Positions 26,208 through 33,410 of a stretch of DNA of 64,000 bases are shown here, piece after piece (position 1 is the first letter of the stretch; the number at the start of each line of letters is the position of its first letter). Location of the stretch: assembly GCF_018130765.1 (NCBI RefSeq), contig NZ_JAFCJZ010000028.1, forward strand, positions 52,724 to 116,723. The letters run 5' to 3'. The stretch is from Bradyrhizobium iriomotense. GTDB lineage: Bacteria; Pseudomonadota; Alphaproteobacteria; Rhizobiales; Xanthobacteraceae. The notes beneath the pieces were generated by a model that made no database searches, was not told the origin of the DNA, and saw nothing but the letters and a program-made list of their open reading frames with translations. Position numbers and translations under genes: made by a program.

Positions 26208-27719
26208 ATGAGTTTCATGCGTTTGACAATCCTGGCGTCAGCCTTGCTGACGTCGCTCGTGGGCACGGCCCAGGCTCAGACCACGCTTCGCATCGGGATC
26301 GCCGAAGACCCCGACATTCTCGATCCCAGCATCGGCCGCACCTATGTCGGCCGCATCGTGTTCTCCGCCTTCTGCGACAAGTTGTTCGACATCGACGAGA
26401 AGCTCAACATCGTGCCGCAGCTGGCGCTGTCCCACGAAACGTCGGCCGACGGCAAGGAGATGACGATCAAGCTCCGCCCGGGCGTCAAATTCCACGACGG
26501 CGAGCCGCTGGATGCGGAGGCTGCAAAATTCTCGCTCGAGCGTCACATGACGCTGCCGACTTCGTTCCGGAAATCCGAGCTTGCCAGCGTCGACCACGTC
26601 GAGGTGGTCGATCCCCTCACCATCAAGCTGGTGCTGAAGACGCCCTACTCGCCGCTCATCGCCCAGCTCACCGACCGATCCGGCATGATGGTGTCGCCGA
26701 AGGCGGCGAAGGAAGCCGGCGACAAGTTCGGCCTGCATCCGGTCTGCGCCGGCCCCTACAAATTCGTCGAGCGCGTCCAGCAGGACCGGATGGTGTTCGA
26801 GAAGTTCGCCGACTACTGGAACAAGGACAACGTTCACATCGACCGCGTCGTGTTCCAGCCGATCATCGACTCGACCGTGCGGCTTGCAAACCTGAAATCC
26901 GGTGCGCTCGACCTGATCGAGCGCGTGCTCGCGACCGACATCAAGGACGTCCGCGCCGATCCCAAGCTGGTGCTGTCGACGGCCCCCGAGCTCGGCTATC
27001 AAGGCCTCACCATCAACATCGGCAACGACAAGGCCAAGGGGCCGCTCAGCCAGTCGGCGAAGGTGCGCCAGGCGCTCAGCCTGTCGATCGACCGCGAGGC
27101 CATCAACCAGGTCGTGTTCAACGGCGAGTTCACCCCGGGCAATCAGTGGGTCAGCCCGACGCATCCCTATTACCAGAAGGCCTTTCCGATTCCGGGCCGC
27201 GACATCGCCAAGGCCAAGGCGCTGTTGAAGGAAGCCGGCGTCAGCCTCCCCGTCACCGTCGACTACATGGTCCCCAAGGGCACCGAGTACGAGGCCGTCG
27301 CGCAGGTCGTGCAGTCCATGGCCGCGGAAGCCGGCTTCGACATCAAGATCCGCGCCGTCGAATTCGCGACCACCTTCAAGCAATCCCAGGCCGGCGAATT
27401 CCAGGTGTTCCAGATCAACTGGAGCGGCCGTATCGATCCCGACGGCAATTCCTACATCTTCATGCGCAGCAAGGCGCCGCAGAACGACGGAGGCTATTCG
27501 AACCCCGAGGCCGACAAGCTGCTGGAAGAGGGGCGGGCGACATCCAACGTCGAGGAACGCAAGGCGATCTACGGGAAGCTGACCAAGATCCTGCTCGACG
27601 ACCTGCCGATCATCTACATCTATCACCGCACGTTGCTGATCGCCCACACGAAGAAGCTCGAGGGCTATCGGCAGATGCCCGACGGGCTGGTGCGCGTGGT
27701 CGGGTTGAAGTTCAAGTGA
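26208..27719 (+). CDS. ABC transporter substrate-binding protein, peptide/nickel family, system 2
   Basis: 503 residues. ATG 26208 starts a signal peptide (MSFMRLTILASALLTSLVG, cleavage near AQAQ at about residue 24). The mature part has LRIGIAEDPDILDPSIGRTY, VKFHDGEPLDAEAAKFSLERH and the late block FQINWSGRIDPDGNSY. It is clearly family 5, but only distantly similar to the system 1 binding protein, so the two importers likely differ in ligand. A TTG at 26199 is a possible but poorer start. Confidence 0.92.
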   Translation: MSFMRLTILASALLTSLVGTAQAQTTLRIGIAEDPDILDPSIGRTYVGRIVFSAFCDKLFDIDEKLNIVPQLALSHETSADGKEMTIKLRPGVKFHDGEPLDAEAAKFSLERHMTLPTSFRKSELASVDHVEVVDPLTIKLVLKTPYSPLIAQLTDRSGMMVSPKAAKEAGDKFGLHPVCAGPYKFVERVQQDRMVFEKFADYWNKDNVHIDRVVFQPIIDSTVRLANLKSGALDLIERVLATDIKDVRADPKLVLSTAPELGYQGLTINIGNDKAKGPLSQSAKVRQALSLSIDREAINQVVFNGEFTPGNQWVSPTHPYYQKAFPIPGRDIAKAKALLKEAGVSLPVTVDYMVPKGTEYEAVAQVVQSMAAEAGFDIKIRAVEFATTFKQSQAGEFQVFQINWSGRIDPDGNSYIFMRSKAPQNDGGYSNPEADKLLEEGRATSNVEERKAIYGKLTKILLDDLPIIYIYHRTLLIAHTKKLEGYRQMPDGLVRVVGLKFK

Positions 27720-27750
27720 ACACGACAGCGCCCACGAAGCGACCGGCATC

Positions 27751-28692
27751 ATGCTGAACTTCCTCGCCCGCCGGATCGCGCAGATCGTGCCCACGCTGTT
27801 CTTCGTGTCGGTGCTGATCTTCTCGCTGCAACAATTGCTGCCGGGCGACCCCGCGCTGGTGATGGCCGGCGAGGAGCGCGATCCCGCCGTGATCGAGCAG
27901 ATCCGCCAGCAATACAAGCTCGATCAGCCGATCCCGGTGCAATACGTCTATTGGCTCAAGGGCGTCCTGACGGGCAATTTCGGCGAGTCCCTACGCAACA
28001 AGATGCCGGTGCGCGAGCTGATCGCGCAGAAGCTGCCGGTGACGCTCCAGCTCGGCTCGATGGCGATCCTGATCGCGTTCTTCATCGGCATTCCCGCCGG
28101 TATCGTCTCAGCGGTGAAGAAGGGCACGGCTTGGGACTACGGTGCCAATCTGTTTGCGCTGTGGGGCATCTCGACACCAAACTTCTGGCTCGGGATCATG
28201 CTGATCTTCCTGTTCTCGATCGAGCTCGGCTGGCTGCCGCCCTCGGGCTACGTTCCGCTCACCGAGAACTGGCGTGCGAGCCTTGCTGCCACCATCATGC
28301 CGGCCTTCGTGCTCGGCAACGCGATCTCCGCGATCCTGATGCGGCATACGCGCAGCGCGATGCTCCAGGTGCTGGAAAGCGACTATGTCCGCACGGCGCG
28401 CGCCAAGGGACTGTCGGAGCGCTCGGTCATCCTCAAGCATGCGATGCGTAACGCGCTGACACCCGTCATCACGCTCGGCGCGCTCGAGCTCGGCACGCTG
28501 CTGTCGGGCGCCGTGCTGACCGAGCAGATCTTCTCCATTCCCGGCTTCGGCAAGCTGATCGTGGACGCGGTCTTCAACCGCGACTATGCGGTCGTGCAAG
28601 GCGTCGTGCTGGTGACGGCCACCGTCTACATCACGCTGAACCTCGTTGCCGACGTCGCCTATATTCTCGTCAATCCGCGGCTGCGGGGCTAG
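27751..28692 (+). CDS. ABC transporter permease, DppB type, system 2
   Basis: 313 residues. MLNFLARRIAQIVPTLFFVSV is the first membrane segment; the RTARAKGLSERSVILKHAMRN loop is the ATPase contact, and GAVLTEQIFSIPGFGKLI with a C-terminal VADVAYILVNPRLR complete the DppB pattern. It lies 31 bp after the system 2 binding protein and 4 bp before the partner permease. Confidence 0.93.
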   Translation: MLNFLARRIAQIVPTLFFVSVLIFSLQQLLPGDPALVMAGEERDPAVIEQIRQQYKLDQPIPVQYVYWLKGVLTGNFGESLRNKMPVRELIAQKLPVTLQLGSMAILIAFFIGIPAGIVSAVKKGTAWDYGANLFALWGISTPNFWLGIMLIFLFSIELGWLPPSGYVPLTENWRASLAATIMPAFVLGNAISAILMRHTRSAMLQVLESDYVRTARAKGLSERSVILKHAMRNALTPVITLGALELGTLLSGAVLTEQIFSIPGFGKLIVDAVFNRDYAVVQGVVLVTATVYITLNLVADVAYILVNPRLRG

Positions 28693-28696
28693 CGCC

Positions 28697-29587
28697 ATGA
28701 CCGACGCCGCGCTGCCCGCCGCCCCCTCAGCCACGCAAGCCTATGAGCTCGACAGCCCGGCGCGCCGCGCGCGGCGGCGGCTGTTCAAGCGCAAGGCCGC
28801 CGTGTTCGGGCTTGTCGTCATCACGATGTTCATCGCGTTGGCAGTCCTTGCGCCCATCGTCGTGCCCTACGATCCCATGGCGACCAGTTGGAGCCTGGTG
28901 CGCAAGCCAGCCACCGCTGCGCACTGGTTCGGTACCGACGAGCTCGGCCGCGACATCCTGAGCCGCGTCGTCTACGGCGCGCGCGCCTCCTTGCTCGCAG
29001 GCCTCATCTCGGTCGCGATCGCGCTCGGCATCGGCGTGCCGCTCGGCCTCCTCGCCGGCTATCGCGGCGGCTTCACCGACGCACTGATCAGCCGCATCAC
29101 CGATGCGATGCTGGCCTGCCCCTTCCTGATCCTGGCGATCGCGCTGGCCGCGTTTCTCGGCCCGAGCCTCGGCAATGCCATGATCGCGATCGGCATCTCG
29201 GCAACCCCGATCTTCATCCGCCTGACTCGAGGCCAGGTGCTGGTCGTCAAGGCCGAGGACTATGTCGAGGCCGCGCGTGCGCTCGGCAATCCGCCGTGGC
29301 GGATCGCATTCTCGCATATCCTGCCGAATATCCTGCCGGCGCTGCTGGTGCAGGCGACGCTGTCGATCGCAGCGGCCATCATCGCCGAGGCCGCGCTATC
29401 ATTCCTGGGCCTTGGCCAGCAACCGCCGGCGCCGTCCTGGGGCAGCATGCTCTACGCGGCTCAGCGCTTCCTGACCCAGGCGCCGTGGATGGCGATCTGG
29501 CCGGGGCTTGCGATTTTCCTCGTGGTGCTGTCGCTGAACCTGCTCGGCGACGGCCTGCGTGACGCGCTCGACCCAAGGCAGCGCTAG
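28697..29587 (+). CDS. ABC transporter permease, DppC type, system 2
   Basis: 296 residues from ATG 28697. After a basic N-terminus (RRARRRLFKRK) comes the first membrane segment, then HWFGTDELGRDILSRVVYGARASLLAG, the DppC signature, and ARALGNPPWRIAFSHILPN, the EAA loop. Ends NLLGDGLRDALDPRQR. It is the last gene of the peptide locus; the palindrome and the ISAs1 element follow within 65 bp. Confidence 0.93.
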   Translation: MTDAALPAAPSATQAYELDSPARRARRRLFKRKAAVFGLVVITMFIALAVLAPIVVPYDPMATSWSLVRKPATAAHWFGTDELGRDILSRVVYGARASLLAGLISVAIALGIGVPLGLLAGYRGGFTDALISRITDAMLACPFLILAIALAAFLGPSLGNAMIAIGISATPIFIRLTRGQVLVVKAEDYVEAARALGNPPWRIAFSHILPNILPALLVQATLSIAAAIIAEAALSFLGLGQQPPAPSWGSMLYAAQRFLTQAPWMAIWPGLAIFLVVLSLNLLGDGLRDALDPRQR

Positions 29588-29641
29588 CGCCTGAAGGAAT
29601 GAGCCTCGCCTAGTGCCCCGACACAGGTACGTTCCCTCCCC

Positions 29642-29651
29642 CCTTGCGGGG
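29642..29651. repeat. Left target-site duplication of the IS
   Basis: CCTTGCGGGG, identical to 30851-30860. Ten bases fits the 8-10 bp duplications known for ISAs1-family elements. Confidence 0.9.
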
Positions 29652-30850
29652 CAGGGGAATCGCATATGGCTTTTCGCTGGCTATTGCATTGTGAGGCCAG
29701 ACAGATTCTGAAGGCGACTCCCGGGTTATGGAGGGGGTCGAATGAAGGAGTTCAAGAGGGCCTTTCGGCGGCTACCGGACCCGCGCGCGGACAATGCTAG
29801 GCACGATCTGTTGGAGGTGCTGTTCATCGCACTTGCGGCGATGCTGTGCGGGGCGGAGTCGTGTTCGGACATGGCGGATTTCGGGCAGTCGAAGGAGGAG
29901 CTGTTGCGGCTCTTTCTTCGACTGGATCACGGCATCCCGAGCCACGACACATTCAGTCGGGTGTTCCGCCTGCTCAAACCGCAAGCCTTTGAGCGCGCAT
30001 TTCGTCGCTTCATGGCGGCTTTTGCCAAGGCCAATCGTATCGAGCTGACCGGGGTGGTAGCGGTTGACGGCAAGGCCCTGCGCGGGGCCTACGAACGCGG
30101 CGGCAAGGCTACCCCGCTGCACATGGTCAACGTCTTCGCGGTGGATGCCCGCATGGCCCTGGCTCAGCAGAAGGCATCTGGTCGCAACGAGACGGCCGGC
30201 GCTTTAGAGGTGCTGGACCTTCTATCGCTGGAAGGCTGCATCGTTACCGCCGATGCGCTGCATTGTAACCGCGCGTTTGCGGCGACGGTGCGCGAGCGCG
30301 GCGGCGACTATGTTCTGGCGATCAAGGCTAACCGCGGGCGCCTGTTCACCGCGGTGACCCAACAATTTGCGCGATCGGGCAAGCGCAGCACAGCTGAGCA
30401 GATCGACCCTTCCAGCCATGATCGACGCGAAGTGCGACGTGCCACAATCATGCGCAATACCAGCTTGGCAGGCCTCTACGGCTTCCCAGGTGCCGCCGCG
30501 ATAGGGCGCATTACCTCGCGCAGGCGCCTGCGCGGCAAGCCGGCCGATGCGCCTGTCGTGCGCCACTATCTCCTGTCCAAATACATTGCTCCCAAGCGGC
30601 TGCTTCACGTCACCCGCAGTCATTGGGGCATCGAGAACCAGCTCCATTGGGTGCTCGACGTCCATTTTGCCGAGGACAGCAACCGCTCGCGCTGCGACCA
30701 TGCGCCCGAGAACCTTGCCATTCTGCGCAGGCTTGCCCTCAACATCCTGCGAACTCACCCGGATACAGCATCCTTGCGGCGCAAAATTAAGCGCGCAGGC
30801 TGGGACAACACCTTCCTCATGGCTGCCCTCAGCCATATGCGATAGCCCTG
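29652..30850 (+). mobile_element. Complete ISAs1-family insertion sequence (1199 bp)
   Basis: The ends are CAGGGGAATCGCATATGGC (29652-29670) and GCCATATGCGATAGCCCTG (30832-30850); as inverted repeats they match at 17 of 19 positions, differing only at positions 6 and 7. The element carries one transposase gene whose stop codon lies inside the right repeat. Identical 10-bp direct repeats flank it. Without the IS and one repeat, the flanks join into CCCTCCCCCC-TTGC-GGGGGAGGG, an intact hairpin, so the insertion is recent enough that the target can be rebuilt base for base. Confidence 0.93.
29742..30845 (+). CDS. ISAs1 family transposase
   Basis: 367 residues, intact. The N-terminus FRRLPDPRADNARHDLLEVL is the DUF4338-like/H-repeat start typical of ISAs1. 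The DDE residues appear as Asp109 (VVAVDGKALRG), Asp171 (IVTADALHCNRA) and Glu298 (HWGIENQLHWVLDVHF). GGAGGGGG lies upstream of ATG. Its length and intact triad suggest an active enzyme. Confidence 0.95.
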   Translation: MKEFKRAFRRLPDPRADNARHDLLEVLFIALAAMLCGAESCSDMADFGQSKEELLRLFLRLDHGIPSHDTFSRVFRLLKPQAFERAFRRFMAAFAKANRIELTGVVAVDGKALRGAYERGGKATPLHMVNVFAVDARMALAQQKASGRNETAGALEVLDLLSLEGCIVTADALHCNRAFAATVRERGGDYVLAIKANRGRLFTAVTQQFARSGKRSTAEQIDPSSHDRREVRRATIMRNTSLAGLYGFPGAAAIGRITSRRRLRGKPADAPVVRHYLLSKYIAPKRLLHVTRSHWGIENQLHWVLDVHFAEDSNRSRCDHAPENLAILRRLALNILRTHPDTASLRRKIKRAGWDNTFLMAALSHMR

Positions 30851-30860
30851 CCTTGCGGGG
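30851..30860. repeat. Right target-site duplication of the IS
   Basis: CCTTGCGGGG directly after the right inverted repeat, identical to 29642-29651. Confidence 0.9.
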
Positions 30861-30966
30861 GAGGGCTAGGGAGAGGGGTAGCCCAGCAAAAAGTATCAGT
30901 TGTTGAAGCAGCGCCGAGCGCCGGTGTGCGATGGAGAGAATCCCCGTGTGGCACCCCCCTCCCTGC

Positions 30967-30989
30967 CCCTCCCCCGCAAGGGGGGAGGG
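30967..30989. repeat. Palindromic intergenic repeat, inverted copy of the IS target
   Basis: CCCTCCCCC-GCAA-G-GGGGGAGGG hairpin, followed by AACGGAGAG. Read on the other strand it matches the sequence the IS split at 29633-29651 plus 30861 onwards. It lies between convergent operons and may act as a bidirectional terminator. Confidence 0.65.
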
Positions 30990-31017
30990 AACGGAGAGAG
31001 CGTCGCCCTCGAGGATC

Positions 31018-31764
31018 TCAAATCACGACCTCCCGCATCACGCGGCGGCAATCCATCTCGTATTCGAGATCGACCACTGGCGGCCGGGCGAAGTGCCAGG
31101 TCAAGCCGGAGCGCAGCGCGCCACGGCGGACCAGCTCGTCGACCAGCGCGTGGTGGAAGTCGTGCACGGAATAGGCCTGCACGCCGGTCGTGTCCTTCCA
31201 GCCGAAGCCAAAGGCCACCATCCGGTTTTCCATCTGCGACGTCGTGGTGAAGCGCACCTTCTCGCGCAGCCCTTCCGGGCTGAGGTCGCGGTAGCGCACC
31301 GTGCGCTCGACATAAGTGCCGCTGCCCTCGCGTGCCTCGGCGCCACCGGCGATGACGAAGCTGGGTGCGTTCGATCGCGTCGGGCGCGTGAAGGAGAAGG
31401 CGTAGAACGACGGCTCGGACGGCGGATCGATCTCAGGACAGACATTGCTGCGCGCCACCGGATTGGTGGTGCCGTCAAAGATGCCCCATTCGGACAGCGT
31501 CTTCACGTAATGCAGGTTGAACGCGCGGAAGCCTTCCTCGCTGAAGGCGGCCGGCGAGCGCAGCTCGCAGGCACAGAACGCCGTCAGCGGACGCCCCGCC
31601 TCCCGGATGAATTTTGCGGCCAGCGCAAATCCCTCGGCCAGCGGCACCAGGCGGTCGAAGCGGACGCGCTCGATCTCGTAGCCCTCATCCGCGGCAGCGC
31701 CGGCCGAATACTGGAACACGGACGGGATGAAACGATAGTTGCCGGCGGAGAATTCACGCGTCAT
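31018..31764 (-). CDS. RidA/YjgF-like protein (possible aminomuconate-deaminase-like)
   Basis: 248 residues without signal peptide. The pattern AGRPLTAFCACELRSPAAFSE, HYVKTLSEWGIFDGTTNPVARSNVCPE and PSFYAFSFTRPT looks like a two-lobed RidA-type fold, and similar proteins have been named 2-amino-5-chloromuconate deaminase (CnbZ). I recall this name from annotations and cannot verify it here. No aminomuconate pathway genes are near. It is the last gene of the sensor kinase/cyclase operon, starting 9 bp after the cyclase stop, so its product may be linked to that signalling unit. Confidence 0.5.
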   Translation of the reverse strand: MTREFSAGNYRFIPSVFQYSAGAAADEGYEIERVRFDRLVPLAEGFALAAKFIREAGRPLTAFCACELRSPAAFSEEGFRAFNLHYVKTLSEWGIFDGTTNPVARSNVCPEIDPPSEPSFYAFSFTRPTRSNAPSFVIAGGAEAREGSGTYVERTVRYRDLSPEGLREKVRFTTTSQMENRMVAFGFGWKDTTGVQAYSVHDFHHALVDELVRRGALRSGLTWHFARPPVVDLEYEMDCRRVMREVVI

Positions 31765-31773
31765 GACGAACTC

Positions 31774-33024
31774 CTATTCCAGTTGCATGCGAATGCCCTT
31801 GGCGCCGTTGAGCAGACGCTTCAGGTGAAACCCGGCCAGCGGATCGTCGGCGTAGACGCCTACCAGCGCCGCAAAAGCCGGCATGGCCGCGGCATCGCCG
31901 GCCTCCATCTTGGCAAAGGCTTCGGAATATTGCGCCGTCGCCGGCGCTTCGAACCTGTCCTGCGGCAGCGGTTCGAACGCACGCAGCGGCTCGCTGCGTC
32001 CGCGCAGCATCAGCTCCCCCACAGGGCGGCCATGGAAATTTTCCGCTCCCTTCGCCACGCTGGCGCTAACACAGATGCGCGTTCCCAGATGCTTGTTCGC
32101 CGCCTCGAGCCGGGCCGCAATATTGATGGTGTCACCATAGGCCGTGTAGTCGAAGAAGCGGTTGCCGCCGAAATTGCCGACCAGCGCAGGACCTGCATGG
32201 GCACCGATGCGGGTCGTCCCGAAATTCACCCCTTTCGCTTTCCAGCGCGCCGAAAAATCCTGCGCCCAGGCGTCGAGAGCATGCGCGCAGGCAACCGCAC
32301 GCGTCGCATAGTCCGGCTGGTCGCCGGGGGCATTGAACAGCACCTGGATCGCATCACCGATGATCTTGGCGACCGTTCCCTCATGCGCGAACACGATCTC
32401 CGTCATGCCGCCGACATATTCGTTGAGGAGCTGGCCGAGCGTCTGCGGAGGCGCGGTCTCGACCAGCGAGGTGAAGCCGGTGATGTCGGTGAAGAGGGTG
32501 GCGACATCGCGCCACTGCACCTCCATGCCGTCGCCCTCGACATCCGCCGCCAGGCGTCTTGCGATCTCCGGCGAGAAGAATCGCGACAGCGAGGCATGGG
32601 CGCGCTCGGCTTCCATCTGGCGCCGCCGCACGTCGCGCAGCATCTCCACATGGCGGATGGTCTTCTGGATCGTGGTCTCCAAATCGGCGAAATCGATCGG
32701 CTTGGTCAGGAAGTCGAACGCGCCGCGGTTCATGGCGGTGCGGATGTTGCTCATGTCGCCATAGGCAGAGACGATGATGGTCGACTTCTTGTCCTCGGCC
32801 TCCTGGAGCTTCGCCAGCAGCGACAACCCGTCCATCCGCGGCATGTTGATGTCGGAGACCACCATGTCGACATGCGGGTTCTGCTCCAGCGACTCCAGCG
32901 CCTCGATGCCGTCGCGGGCGAACATCAGGGCGAGCTGCCCATCGCGAATCTGCCTGCGGAACTTCTGCAGGATCAGCGCTTCCAGGTCCGGCTCATCGTC
33001 GACGAAGAGGATGGTCGCGGTCAT
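31774..33024 (-). CDS. Response regulator with class III adenylate/guanylate cyclase output
   Basis: 416 residues. Receiver domain 1-125 with DDEPD at the acidic pocket, phosphoacceptor Asp58 (MVVSDINMP), Ser/Thr region IIVSAYGD and Lys in LTKPIDF. A helical linker leads to the cyclase domain (about 165-340): metal-binding VATLFTDITGFTS and IGDAIQVLFN, and transition-state residues in AYGDTINIAARLEAAN. It should make cAMP or cGMP when phosphorylated. Start ATG 33024 overlaps the stop of the upstream response regulator (ATGA). The nearby kinase is the likely phosphodonor. Confidence 0.93.
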   Translation of the reverse strand: MTATILFVDDEPDLEALILQKFRRQIRDGQLALMFARDGIEALESLEQNPHVDMVVSDINMPRMDGLSLLAKLQEAEDKKSTIIVSAYGDMSNIRTAMNRGAFDFLTKPIDFADLETTIQKTIRHVEMLRDVRRRQMEAERAHASLSRFFSPEIARRLAADVEGDGMEVQWRDVATLFTDITGFTSLVETAPPQTLGQLLNEYVGGMTEIVFAHEGTVAKIIGDAIQVLFNAPGDQPDYATRAVACAHALDAWAQDFSARWKAKGVNFGTTRIGAHAGPALVGNFGGNRFFDYTAYGDTINIAARLEAANKHLGTRICVSASVAKGAENFHGRPVGELMLRGRSEPLRAFEPLPQDRFEAPATAQYSEAFAKMEAGDAAAMPAFAALVGVYADDPLAGFHLKRLLNGAKGIRMQLE

Positions 33025-33410
33025 GCGGCTTGCTCGAGCCTCGTATCGATCTCCTGGCGCAGCAACGCAAAGTCGATCGGCTTGGTCAGGAGCCCGTGGG
33101 CGCCCCGCTCGATCGCCTTCCGGCGCGTCTCGGCGTCGCCATAGGCGGTGATCATGATGACGGGAACATGCGGATAGTCGGCGCGCACCTTCGGCAGCAT
33201 GTCGAGCCCACTCATGCCGGGCATGTTGACGTCTGACAGGATCAGGATCAGCGAAGGATCCCGAACCTCGGCGGCACGCCTCAGCGCATCGGCCGCAGAG
33301 GGCGCAAACTCCATCTGGAAACGGCCGGTGCGCAGGTCGCGCCGGAACTGCTGCCTGAACAGCGGCTCGATGTCGGGCTCGTCATCGACGACCAGGATAT
33401 AAACGTTCAA
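33021..33410 (-). CDS. Single-domain response regulator
   Basis: 129 residues, a receiver domain only. Acidic pocket DDEPD at 9-13, Asp60 (LILSDVNMP), MITAYGD and Lys in LLTKPIDF. Start is TTG 33410, overlapping the kinase stop as TTGA; no ATG in frame lies near. It is very similar to the receiver of the downstream cyclase (ILVVDDEPDIEPLFRQQFRR / ILFVDDEPDLEALILQKFRR), pointing to duplication. It may act as a phosphate sink or relay between the kinase and the cyclase. Confidence 0.9.
   Translation of the reverse strand: MNVYILVVDDEPDIEPLFRQQFRRDLRTGRFQMEFAPSAADALRRAAEVRDPSLILILSDVNMPGMSGLDMLPKVRADYPHVPVIMITAYGDAETRRKAIERGAHGLLTKPIDFALLRQEIDTRLEQAA

Noticed and set aside
30931..33144. Plus-strand frame of 737 codons
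   Set aside because: Antisense to the RidA-like gene and the response-regulator cyclase. Its translation is Arg/His/Asp-rich without any domain.
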